The position numbers were made by a program, and so were the translations under genes. Source: Tetraselmis striata (taxonomy: Eukaryota; Chlorophyta; Chlorodendrophyceae; Chlorodendrales; Chlorodendraceae). Taken from it: 64,000 bases of DNA. Every line of letters starts with the position of its first letter. Within the stretch, counting starts at the first letter, position 1. The notes under the pieces were generated by a model. The model saw nothing but the letters and a program-made list of their open reading frames with translations. It was not told where the DNA came from and made no database searches. Location: positions 1 through 64,000 of the forward strand of contig VCJN01000728.1 of assembly GCA_006384855.1 (NCBI GenBank), read 5' to 3'. Shown here one piece after another: positions 1 through 10,100 of the stretch.

Positions 1-60
1 AAACATTGCGAAATTACACCGACACAATGCCGCACCGACTAGCTCTTGACAATACGTGCA

Positions 61-69
61 TATAAATAG
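61..69 (+). promoter_or_regulatory. TATA-like box
   Basis: The sequence TATAAATAG is followed by a GC-rich stretch and a well-placed ATG (GCCATGG context near 214). It could drive the unresolved transcription unit in the first kilobase. This is inference from the motif only. Confidence 0.35.
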
Positions 70-813
70 TAGTGGCGCGCTGCTCCTCGCCTCCGATGTG
101 TCGTTGACTGCTGCGGAAGGCGGTCGTCGACTGGGTGTTAGTTTCTCCACCTCGGCCGCCCCCCCCCCCCCCCCCCCCGCCCCCCCCCCCCCCCCCTTCA
201 CCGCTCACAGCGCCATGGCCGACCTCGCCCCCCCGGGCAAAAGTGGGCGGCGAGCCTTGTTGTCTCGCGTGTCCGCGCCGCCGGCATCGAGGAGGACGAG
301 AAAGACATGAGGAAACCCGTGACAAGGTGGGCGCGCAACAAAACACTCCATCCTCCGCATTAGCACGCACCCACTCGTGGCTAACTTGTGCCGCGCGCAG
401 GTTCGTCCGGGAGCGCCGTAAGGCCCACCTCAACGCCGAAGGCTTCCACAGTGCCAGCGGCGCAACTCGTGGTGGCGAGGAGGCCGCATCCTCAGCCGCT
501 TAAAGGCGAAACGATTTGTGGCTTTTTGTGGGTGTCTGGGCACAGGGGGCGTCCCGACGCCAAGGTAAGGAAGCTCATGGCGGCGTCGTCGACGGCACAG
601 CCTCCCGGGGGTGGTGAAGACACTGACGGATGACAAGAAGCGGAAGAGGCCAGTGAAGAAACGCCGAGGTAAGAAACTGACGGTCGCGGAGTCGGAGGCG
701 GAGTCGGAGGCGCAGGCGGAGGCGGAGGCGGAGGCGGAGGCAGCGAGATCGTCGAAGCGGAGGGTCCCCCGGGCACGCAAGAACAAGAACAAAGCAGTAG
801 CCCCCGCCCCCTT

Positions 814-859
<46 letters not shown>

Positions 860-1000
860 AGGCGGGAGGCGGCTGGCGGCGAGGGGGGGCGGGGGGGCGG
901 GGCGGGCGTGGTCCCCCCGCCCCCGCACCCCCCCCCCCCCCCCCCCCCGGGCCACATCCCCCGATGGCAGCTGTCGCGAATATTGTAATTCAATCATTCT
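70..1000 (+). other. Unresolved possible exons, C-tract rich
   Basis: No complete gene could be assembled here. Suggestive pieces are a Kozak-like ATG near 214, GT-AG-like borders near 317/400 and 562, and a lysine/arginine-rich then Glu/Ala-repeat stretch at about 611-800 (KKRKRPVKKRRGKK followed by an EAEAEAEA-type repeat). That composition resembles a disordered nuclear protein. The region holds C-runs at 159-196 and 815-859 that would encode polyproline if translated, so open frames here are easily artefacts. I do not recognise a family. Confidence 0.25.
815..859 (+). repeat. 45-nt poly-C tract
   Basis: An uninterrupted C homopolymer, the longest in the window. Comparable C or G runs of about 17-33 nt recur in introns and spacers throughout. 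Confidence 0.95.
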
Positions 1001-1100
1001 TCGGCAAACCGCTGCCTGCCCCCGCCCTCCCCCTCGCGAATATTTATGTAACGTGAGCACTCTTTGGCAAAACATGGCAGCCAAACCGCCCATCTGATGA

Positions 1101-1531
1101 CCTTTGATCGGACGGCTGGCAGGCCCGATCAGCAGTACTAGTACTGCAAATTCCCCAGTGTTACCAAATACGTACGGCTGCGATTTGCGCTCCCATGTAC
1201 TAATAGTCGTACTTATCCACAGGACGACTAGGGTTCGTGCCCGGGTACCGGGTACCGGGTACTACATCCCCGGTACCGGCGTCATAAATATATCGCGTAC
1301 TACCCGGTACTACACGGACAACCTTGTACCTTGTACGTCAGTGCCATGTACGCTTCACCGGGCTGGTACGACTACCAGAATGATGACAAAAAGGATTTAT
1401 CGCCCGCCGGCAATAACGCCGGATGTACTCGCACGTAACTGGATGGACGTGCCGCCACCAGCAGCAGCCTTCACGGATAAATAATAGTCGCTAGTAGTAG
1501 TGCTTCGTCACCTGTATGTCACATCTGAATC
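1101..1531. other. Intergenic, GTAC/GGTACC-rich
   Basis: No convincing gene. The stretch contains many overlapping palindromic GTAC, ACTAGT and GGTACC units, for example three spaced GGTACC-like units near 1245-1280. An open frame at 1104-1484 is of low complexity and was not accepted as coding. Confidence 0.5.
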
Positions 1532-1873
1532 TCACAGTGACGTATAGCGGACCACCTGCTTCCCATTGCGGTTGGTGGTGTCTTTGACCAAGCGCCACAG
1601 TCTTGGTCGCGCCTTGCAAAGTGCAACTAACAAGTCCTCGGGATACTTTTGATTCAAGAAGTTAGCCGTCGCGAACTTCTCGCCGCCATGCATGTGCTGG
1701 GTGTTGCAACGCTCGTGGAGTACATCCGGAATCGTCGCGATCAGCACCACCTCAACGAGTACCATGGTTCCAAGGCAGGTTAATCGGGCGCAATGCCTGC
1801 ACGATTCGGTAGCGGCAGGTTGGTTGGCCGCGATGGCCAAAATGCAGCGACCGCAGTTTTCGCGGCGAGCCAT
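1532..1873 (-). CDS. Unidentified 113-aa open frame with two CxxC pairs
   Basis: An ATG-initiated frame with an N-terminal CGRC and a second CRHC about 18 residues later, which could form a small zinc-binding knuckle. The rest has no recognised motif. It lies just upstream of, and opposite to, the transposase-derived gene at 2187-3985, so it may be transposon-related or chance. It is weakly supported. Confidence 0.25.
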   Translation of the reverse strand: MARRENCGRCILAIAANQPAATESCRHCARLTCLGTMVLVEVVLIATIPDVLHERCNTQHMHGGEKFATANFLNQKYPEDLLVALCKARPRLWRLVKDTTNRNGKQVVRYTSL

Positions 1874-2186
1874 GCCGTTGCGTCGCTGCGTCGGCGCGGC
1901 GAGATTTCAGCCTCTTACCCTCCGTGACATAGGAACGCAATGCGAAGGGCTTAGGGCGCAACTCGAAAACCTCAGCTATCACCCCCACTAGCACTATGGG
2001 GCGTGTGTCATCGGGCGGGAGGGCTGCGGACATCTCCTCTATTTGGCTTTGGGCGGGTGGTCGGGGGTGAGTGGGAGGCGCAACAAGGGGCGCGCCCGTA
2101 CCTCTCAGCGGCGGATGCGGTGCCAGTGTTGACGACCATGTGCACCACCAGCCCCGGGGCAGCGTAGCACCGACCGAGCCGGCGCC
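1874..2186. other. Short spacer, no gene seen
   Basis: Open frames on both strands overlap here, but none shows a family motif. It may contain the promoter or first exon of the transposase-derived gene that follows. Confidence 0.4.
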
Positions 2187-3985
2187 ATGATCGCCCTTAC
2201 GCAACTGGCCCTCAGCATGCAAGATTTCGATATCATCACCGACCTGCGAGAGCTGAACGGGCGCATTGCGGACCCTCACTTCGACATGTTCTGGGAGATA
2301 CTTGCCGGGATGGTGGAGGAGAAGTCCGTTGCCCATGACAGACTATGGGGTAAGCAATCCATGTTGTTGTTGCCTCATTGCTGCCTGTGTATGTGCCACA
2401 TGTTTTGCAATGTTATTCATGGGTAACTGACACCCATGATCATGCATTCTGCCTCTAGGGGATGTCAGCGCTTCTTTGCTCACTGGATCTCTGTACGAGG
2501 TATGGTGCAGCAGATCGTTGAGAACCTGGAGGGTAGGTACCCATGAGGCCTATAGAGAAGGCGGGCATCCACATCCCAAGCCGCGCATGGGTTCAATACC
2601 AGCTCGCCCCCAAGCATCCAAGCCACCGTGCCAGCAACTTGCACTTCTTAGTAAGTCGGTGCCAAGCTGCCAATAGTTGTTGATATAAAGTGCCAGACCT
2701 GATCATTATCCCTGCGACTGACTGTGTTTGTTGAGTCTGTGTGTGCTACATGAAATAAGATGAACGTGACGCACGCGATTCGTATCATACCTCTGGGAGC
2801 AAAGCACATCGATTCCTGATTGTGCGGCGCAGTTCAAATACATCGGAGAAGCGATGGTCTTCTACGTGCACCTGATCAAGAGCCATACATGGCATGAGGA
2901 GGCAGCAGATGAGGTAGTCTTCTTGTCAACGGATGGCAAGGCCAAGGTGAACGTTGGTGAACCCAATCTGCCCATCGGCTTCGGTGGTCGTGGCAAAGCC
3001 ATCATCTTTTCTAGTGATGTCACCGGGATCGCGCTTGACCACGACTTTCACAAAGTCCCGATCACTCCCATGGCCACGCTCGAGGTCATTGTGCGAGAGG
3101 ATGACGAGGACGGCAATATCATGCAAAGCTTCTATCAAAGTGAGCGGGCTGCGGTTGTTGTTGCTGTTGTTGCTATTGAGCTGCCAATGCTGATCACTAC
3201 TATGCCGGTACTCACTACTATATAGTTGCCGGTTGATGATGTCGCAGGGCATGCACACTAAAGGACTTCCAGCCCTCTTCTCCATCTCGGCGTGCGACAG
3301 AGTTTGCCCCTGGGATGGAAGAGAGAGATGGCGAGGCACCGGCTGTCGCCGCTACCTACTTTGATGGTGGCCCAAACCAAAAATGTGCCTTCTACACCAA
3401 CATCGCCGCCAAGTTGGCATACTTCACCGCCTCCGGTCATGACTCTCTAGGCATCGCAAGAACTGCACCGCTGCATGCCAACCCCGGTGTGCGCGTCATG
3501 AGCGTGCTGAAACTCGGACTGCAAAACAACGCCTTTGTTTGGTGATGGCTAAGGTCAACAACATGAGCGCCATGCGGAACGCTGCATAGTGTATGGAGGT
3601 GCATCACGTAGCTGCCGCTGCCGTCAAGCATGGTATATCTACAGGTGGCATAGTTGCATTTGGCACAACGGCCACCCCCCAGACCAGCGCCGACACCAAC
3701 GATGGGGAGGAGGAGGCGGCAACTGAGTCGGGGACGGGTTTGGATCAGGAGGTCCCTTATAAGGTGGACCCGTACGAGGATGACGATGCCGAGACCAACG
3801 AGGACGCGGCCTCGTCCGAGGGCATTGAGCCGGAAGAGATGGTGCACACTGGCCTTAGCACCAACGATGATGATGGGGCGGTGGCAATAATGGAAGAGGA
3901 CCCCCCAGCCCATGCGCCTCAGCCTCTAGCCACCGCCGCCATCATGTCACATGACTCAGATGGGGAGGAGGGCATGAGGGCGTGA
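2187..3985 (+). CDS. Transposase-derived gene (RNase H-like DDE type), with introns
   Basis: Segments in order match a transposase-like family widespread in algae and marine invertebrates. They are DLRELNG..FDMFWE (about 2240-2300), HWISVRGMVQQIVENLE (second exon), KAKVNVGEPNLPIGFGGRG then ALDHDFHKVPITPMATLEV (about 2938-3090), a KDFQPSSPSRRATEF-like block (3260-3310), YFDGGPN (about 3358) and ANPGVRVMSVLKLGLQN (about 3479-3530), ending in an acidic tail with a stop at 3983-3985. Probable introns separate the blocks (a donor GGTAAG near 2345, an acceptor CAG near 3246). Exon limits are approximate. The first two catalytic aspartates (DHD, DGG) are present, but the usual NPxERVMS glutamate is absent. 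It is either a domesticated, inactive transposase or a decaying element. Confidence 0.6.
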
Positions 3986-4800
3986 TCAATTCAAGCACTC
4001 GGCGCAGGTTTGTGTTGTTGCTGCCTAGCTGCTGGTGCTGTTTCACTTGTTCTTTGGCTCTCAACTTGAATTACTGATTCCATGATGATGCTATGGTGTG
4101 TGCCTAAGCCCCGGCGCCAAGCGGCGGCAACAACCAGGAGCAGCCCGCAAGCACCGCCGCCGAGGCGCCCCCATTAGGCTTGGCCCAGAGCAAACCTTTT
4201 GTTGAGGAATATCGTCATGCCCGCCCTTGACCCTCTGCTTTCCAATTTAAATGGCCTTCTTGGTAGACTAGTACGGTGTCAGTATATCAAAGTCCTCCAG
4301 CCTGCTACGGACAAGGTGGTTGGAGAAGTGCTGCATAAAATCGACCCGACGTTGCATGAGATGGACATGACATGGGCAGTATTGACAAAAATCTTATTTT
4401 TTGTCGTAATAAGGTCGTAATAAGGTTGTTGCTATTGTTGTTGTTTGGCCGTGAATATGTTGTTGATGTTGCTCCAGGCTATAGACTCATTCTAAGCCAC
4501 AAGCGTGCAAACAACCCATTCACAATACTTAGCCCTACTATTTCAGCTTAAAGTAGATTATCAAAAAAAGTGGACAATATAAAAGGGGGCACCGTAAAGA
4601 ACAGACGGATATGCTCCGAGTCGCCTCATAAAGCCAATTTGGATATGTCTGCTATTTTTGAAATGTATTATAAGAAAAGCACACCGCCATTGGGCAGTAG
4701 CATTGAGGATGTGTCCGTAAATATCACGGATATTATGTACTGTATGCGCATAATTCCATTTATAAAGTATTGTTCTTGCCAACGGTATTTCTCGTCAAAG
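3986..4800. other. Intergenic, AT-richer, no gene seen
   Basis: Only short open frames without family motifs are present (for example 73 codons at 4199-4420). Codon content and composition do not suggest coding sequence. Confidence 0.5.
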
Positions 4801-4802
4801 TA

Positions 4803-4890
4803 AAGTTCGCCCCGGGACATCTTCGGCCGCCGAAGCCGCCCCAGCACTTGACCTCTTGCACCAACTGCATTCGTAGGTATGGCATATTCC
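4803..4890 (+). repeat. SINE tail-like fragment
   Basis: The stretch AAAGTTCGCCCCGGGAC followed by a GCCGAAGCCGCC-type block recurs in the SINE copy at 5640-5822 (opposite strand). In diverged form it also lies inside the arms of the inverted-repeat element near 25,770 and 26,690. It is therefore a dispersed repeat unit. Without a tRNA-like head this copy looks truncated. Confidence 0.5.
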
Positions 4891-4896
4891 TACTAA

Positions 4897-5014
4897 TGTG
4901 ACAATTATACGAGTACGATATACTACGAGTTAGTACCTGTGTGTACTAGTACAATGTGTACCTGAGACTACGAGTATATATACTGTATAAAGCTGCCGTG
5001 TGGTAAGCGTTGTG
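4897..5014 (+). repeat. Left 118-bp direct repeat
   Basis: Identical by eye over its whole length to 5148-5265. It contains a TATAAAG motif near its end, which may be promoter-like. Confidence 0.9.
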
Positions 5015-5147
5015 AAGCGTTGTGCTTCGGAGCCGGATTGATACCGCCTCAATTGTTACAAGGCGCCAGCATCCTGATGTAAGGTTCACCAGTTCGAACC
5101 CCGCTGATGTCGAGAATTGAATTCTCGCAGGGGGGGGCGGAATGTAG

Positions 5148-5265
5148 TGTGACAATTATACGAGTACGATATACTACGAGTTAGTACCTGTGTGTACTAG
5201 TACAATGTGTACCTGAGACTACGAGTATATATACTGTATAAAGCTGCCGTGTGGTAAGCGTTGTG
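5148..5265 (+). repeat. Right 118-bp direct repeat
   Basis: Second identical copy, offset 251 bp from the first and directly preceded by a G-rich purine tract. Confidence 0.9.
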
Positions 5266-5382
5266 TTGAACAACAATTGTTCTATGCTGAAAATACTGTA
5301 GCCTCTCGCCTTTGCACCACCACTGCACACCACCTTTGTTTGTCCTTGCAGTCTCTATCCGGCTGAGACTGCCGCACTAAGA

Positions 5383-5639
5383 CCATTGCCTCATTCGAAT
5401 AACCCCGAAGGGCTAATGCATCAACCGGGTAGCCCCGGGACACCCCAGACCGATATTGTCAGAAATACCTCGGCCACATTCAAGGTACATCCCTTGTCCG
5501 CTCGGTTGAGCGGTCGTCTCGTACGCGAGAGGTCCGGGCATCGAATCCTGGCCGATGCATTTTCGGCAATTTCGTCCCGACGTGTCCTGGGTTTACCCGG
5601 TTGATGCATTAGCCTTTCGGGGTTCGAATGAGGCAGTGG
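5383..5639. repeat. Imperfect palindrome enclosing a tRNA-like core
   Basis: About 62 bp at the left (from CCATTGCCTCATTCGAA) reappear inverted at the right end (GTTCGAATGAGGCAGTGG). Between them, about 5486-5560 on + reads as a tRNA-like unit. It has a D-arm-like hairpin (CCGCT..AGCGG-type), an anticodon-like hairpin and a T-arm with loop ATCGAAT closed by CCTGG. This looks like a tRNA-derived SINE inside, or mobilised as, an inverted-repeat unit. Confidence 0.55.
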
Positions 5640-5822
5640 TCTACGGGCCATGCCATACCTAGGACTGCACTTGGCGCAAGAGGTCCAGTGCTGTGGCGGC
5701 TTCGGCCGACGTCCCGGGGCGAACTTTTCTTTACTTTTTTCCTCGGCCAGGATTCGATCCTGGGACCTCTCGCGCTCGAGACGACCGCTCAACCAGCGGA
5801 CAAGGTATTCCTCTTGTCCCGC
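5640..5822 (-). repeat. tRNA-derived SINE copy
   Basis: On the minus strand a second tRNA-like head (about 5815 to 5750) has a perfect 5-bp T-stem CCAGG/CCTGG around ATCGAAT (pol III B-box-like) and a D-hairpin. It is followed by the tail block also seen at 4803-4890. The anticodon hairpin has too short a loop for a functional tRNA. It is a head-to-head partner of the copy at 5486-5560. Confidence 0.55.
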
Positions 5823-5959
5823 CGTATACCGCCAGTATCGGTAATACTGCTTCCCCTACCTCTTGGTGGGTTGGGTTGAGCGGAGGAAAAGGAGAGCCGC
5901 GTCCGAAATCGCCTGGAATACGAGAGAATCGATACCGGTTACAATACGGTCTTATCACG

Positions 5960-7186
5960 GATTTTTAGGCGTCCGTCCTCCGTCCTCCAGTGCTGCGTCT
6001 TCGCGTATGAACCGTCATACGTTCGATCTGTGCTCGTTTGATTTCTAGGATGACCTCCGAAGACGGTAAGATTCTGAATGGATGCGCGTGTATTCTAGCC
6101 CAGGCACGTCATGTATTCGTCTGAAACGCCAAAATAACGCGGTACCGCAGCGCGTTTTTATTGCTGAATCAGCAAGCGAGGCGTGCCCTCTATATTTATA
6201 CAGCGACTATGTACACGGTGGTCCGAGGATATGCTGTAACATGATGGTAGTGTAAAAAGGGGTCGCCGCGGTGCGGGGGCAGTCCGCCGACCCGGGGCCC
6301 GGCGTCCGTCGACGGACGGGCGACGGTCGAGCGACGGCGTCCGGCGTCCGGTGCCGGTACAGGCGGCGGGCGTGGCGATTCGCGCCGTGCCCGCCCCGTA
6401 GACCTGACGACCGGCCCGACCTGCGCGGCCTCGTGCGGGACGCGGGCCGCCTGTAGGCGGCTTGTACTGTATTGCTGATCTTGCGGTGCTGCTTTTTTTT
6501 TTTTTTGGGTAATACAACTTTTAGCGGTGGGTGGGGTACCGGCCTTTTTGTAATGCACACCAGTGGTCAGCGGCCCGCTTTTACGCGGCTTGCAGATTTA
6601 ATCTGTTTTACAAATAATACGTCTCTTTTGAAAAATAAATTACTGACAAATCTAACGCTAAAAGCATTATTACCCGGAAACAACAGTATTACAAGATCAA
6701 CACGACAAGCCGGCTAAAAGCGGCCCGCATCCCGCACGGCCGCACCACGCTCAACCCAAGAGGTAGGGGCACCTCCACAAATCCCCGGCGCGAAGCGCCG
6801 CTTAGTACATACAAATACCGGTATTTGTGCTAGGTACGTAGGTTACGGGTACGCGACGGGGCTGCCGCTACTAAACGGTACGATACGGGGCGGTAGTAGC
6901 GGTTGCTTGCCTGGCCGCCCGCGTCATCAACTGCGACGTATCTTCGGCACCCTGAGGTACGCTGTGGTTTATAACATTCGACATGTTCCCCAGCAGCAGC
7001 AGGCGAGAGCTTGCGGACGCGAGGGCTGGATACAGGGAACGTTGTTGGGGAAGCTTGGGGAGCCAGATGCAGTGACTATCAAGATACCAGTTGTGGTCGA
7101 GCGGACCCCCGGAGGTTTTCTGATATCCCCGCAGAGGGGGGCATTCTGATAGGCCCGCGGTGTCAAAATACGAGTAGGCTTTTCTG
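5960..7186. other. Unassigned region with inverted repeats
   Basis: No gene supported. A GC-rich part (6250-6460) is dense in CGTCGACG-type palindromes. Two pairs of inverted motifs (about 6507-6529 with 6654-6677, and about 6580-6600 with 6708-6726) could fold a small non-autonomous element with a 15-nt T-run at 6491-6505. Open frames on both strands here overlap one another in several frames, which is typical of GC-rich non-coding DNA. Confidence 0.45.
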
Positions 7187-10100
7187 ATGGCGGGCCGCCG
7201 CACCTCGCCCCGGTCGCCGGACACTTTGGTACCGTGGACAACCGGCAGCGCGGGCGTGCCGACCGAAGGACGGATACCTCAAACAGGGGGGTCGACGGCT
7301 AAAAGAGATGATCTGTATGCCTTCGGAGGGCCGCTGCCGGGAGAAGGCGGCAAGGCCATGTCCACGCCCCAGGTGCGTGCTTGCATGTTTTTCGTGCAGG
7401 GGAGCGTGCGTGTGTAGGTGTGCGTGTGCTTGTACGAGTGCGTGCGTCCCTGCGTGTGTGTGTGCGTGTGCGCGCGCGTGCATGTCCGTCCGTGCGCGCA
7501 GGGCCGGTTGTGTGCGGATCACGTCGAAAGGGCGAGCGGGGGCTGCAAAGGGCGGAGGGCGGAGGGGGGGGGGGGGGGGGTGCGCAAGTGGGATCGACCG
7601 TACAAATGCCATGTTTTTTCCTTCCGCAGTTCTTTTTTCCGCCCACTCTCTGGACGCTATCCCTGTAACCAAATCCAACACAAAGGCTGCGACAGCCTGA
7701 CGCCATTCTGCTTGTGGTGCAGTTTTCTGCCGACGTCGAAGCGGGGCTTCGTCGGCTGGAGGCGGAGCTGCGAACGCGCAGCGGCGCAGGCGACACCCTC
7801 GGCGTGGCGGAGTCGCTGCACGAGCTGGCAGCCCTGATGGAGCGGAGCGATGTCGCGATGCTGCGCAAGGCGCGCGGTTCGGGTGCGGATGTCCTTGCAG
7901 AAGCGGAGCAGCTCTGCGCCAGGTGCGCCAGCGCCACACGTACGAGCACGCACGCACGCACGTACGCACACCGCCAGTCTGCAAGCCAAGCACACTCACA
8001 CAAATTCACACACGGCGGGTAGGCCTATTATGATGGGCGCATTGGATGTTGCCTTGCATTGCGAATGTTGGCACACGCGGGTTGTTAGCGCTGACACTTG
8101 GATATCATCACTTGGGTGTCATCGGCACCCTTCTTGAAGAGCACTGCAGCTGCGAGAGCAAGCACTGGGCCAGAATCACCACCTCGTGGCGGAGTGTCTG
8201 TCCACGCTCGGCGCCATCATGGTGAATTCTGCCTGCGCCCCGCAATCCTGCGCAATGTGCATCGTAGCAATGCCACACTAACTGCGCAGACGCCTTTGTA
8301 GAGGCGGTGGCCGACTCAAGCCACACTTTGCTCCGGAGCGTTTAGAACAGGAGAGGGGCCACGGAGCAGGCGGTGGAGCAGTACAAGCGCGCGCTGGCCA
8401 TCGAAAAGTGTGTCTACGGGCTGGAGCATCGGTAAGCTGGGCAATGCATGGGACGGGCCCGGCTGACAGGGGAGAGAAAAGGAATGGGTATAAACACCTA
8501 TGGACCCTGGGAATCCATGAATGGGAGCCCTGACGCATCGTCCATCGCCTATCCAGGGAGGTGGCCACAAGTGCCAATAATCTGGCGGCGATGCTGCACT
8601 CGCTGGGGAGGCTGGACGAAGCCAGGGCGCTGTACCGCCAAGCCCTGCACATTCGCGAGGTCTGCCAGGGGCAGGAGCACCCCGACTGCGCCGCCTCGCT
8701 GAACAACATGGCGGCGGCCCTGCACAGCGACGGGGAGCTGGACGAGGCGGAGGTTCTGTACCGCCGCGCGCTGCGCATCCTGGAGGGCCACTTTGGCCAC
8801 CACGACAAGGTGCGGAGCACCTGCGTGCGCAGTCACCCCGCGTCCCCTTGCGGGGCCCTCCCTCTCCCCGGCTCTCCGCTCCGCACGCGCTGCCCCAACA
8901 GCCAGCGCTGACCCAACAGCCCCCCTCACCACCCCCCCGCATCCCTTCCCAGGAAGTTGCCACCACGCTGAACAACCTGGGAGCTCTCCTCAAAATCCGC
9001 CATCAGTTCACTGCAGCTTTGCCGCTGCTGAAAAGAGCGCTCGCAATCCGGGAGAAGGTGAGCGGATCCCTCACGAGCATTGTGGAAGAACGATGGTCAC
9101 ACTGGTGTGGTAGCACAAGGCCCAGGCTGCCCTTGGTGTGTCCGGCGCCGTCACTCCCGCTGATCACTGACGGCTCTCTCTGGCCAGAACCTGGGCGCAT
9201 CGCACAGCGACGTGGCTCAAGCGCTGAACAACCTGGCGATTGTGCTAACGGCGCTCGATCGATCGGATGAGGCGAACCGCTTGTACCAGCAGTCAACATC
9301 CATCATCGAGGTGCGCACCCTTCGAGGCGCGAGTGTGCGCTGATGGATTCCCCACACCTCCGCAGCGCTGCTTGTGCACTGGTGTCACGTTAGCACGATG
9401 CGTGTGGCGCGAGAACATGCGGCGCACATGAGTTCATTCCTGCCGCGAAACCCGGTGTTCTTTCTCAGTGGTGTCTACCTGGTCTGTTGGTCGCACCAGG
9501 AAGAGAAGGGGGTGGATCACCCGGACTTTGCCACCGCGCTTGGCAACTGGGCTGGCTACCTGCGCCATTGGTGCGGACCCAGCAGGCTGCGCCATCCGCG
9601 ATGTGCGTGCATGGAATGTCACGACCGTGAACAAGTTCACCGCAGCCGCCACGTTGAGCTGAGCGAGATAAAGCCTAGGTAGCTAACGGCAATGTGGCGC
9701 CCTCTGTCGTCTGGCAGCTTCAAGCTCCCGGAGGCCGAGGCGTTGGCGCGGAGGTCGCTTGGAATCCGCGAAAAGCACTACGGACCAAACAACCTGGAGG
9801 TATGCTTGACCCACAACCCCCCCCCCCCCCCCCCCCCGCGCCGTTCCCTCCCCGCCGCCCATCTGCCCTCATCCCCCTCAGCATACGCATAAATACCTGC
9901 GTTGCTATCCCACAGTTTGTTATGCATTGTCATTTCAGGCAGGCGCACGCAAGTGCTCTTTTGTTACTGGCTGCCAAATTTGTCCAGAGAGATTGTGGCC
10001 CGCAGGTAGGGCATTCAGGACAGAACTGACACCGGCTCTACGTTGGCTCCCTCACCCTCAGGTGGCGGCCAGCCTGACAAGCCTGGGCTCGGTCCTCTTT

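Larger units (their letters stand above)
4897..5265. mobile_element. Miniature direct-repeat (TRIM-like) element
   Basis: Two identical 118-bp repeats (4897-5014 and 5148-5265) start TGTGACAATT and bracket 133 bp. The internal part ends in a purine-rich GGGGGGGCGG stretch just before the right copy, like a polypurine tract. It also contains a tRNA B-box-like motif near 5090. This layout fits a terminal-repeat retrotransposon in miniature, an LTR-element relative without coding capacity. A clear target duplication was not found, so a simple tandem duplication remains possible. Confidence 0.5.

Noticed and set aside
3437-3913. 158-codon minus-strand frame
   Set aside because: Antisense to the conserved DGGP...NLGLQ-type block and acidic tail of the transposase-derived gene.
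5486-5815. tRNA genes
   Set aside because: T-arms are good, but acceptor ends do not pair and the anticodon loops are too short. Repeat context indicates SINEs.
7163-7999. 278-codon minus-strand frame
   Set aside because: Antisense to TPR exons 1 and 2 and intron 1. GC-driven, with His/Arg/Thr low complexity from CA/GT repeats.
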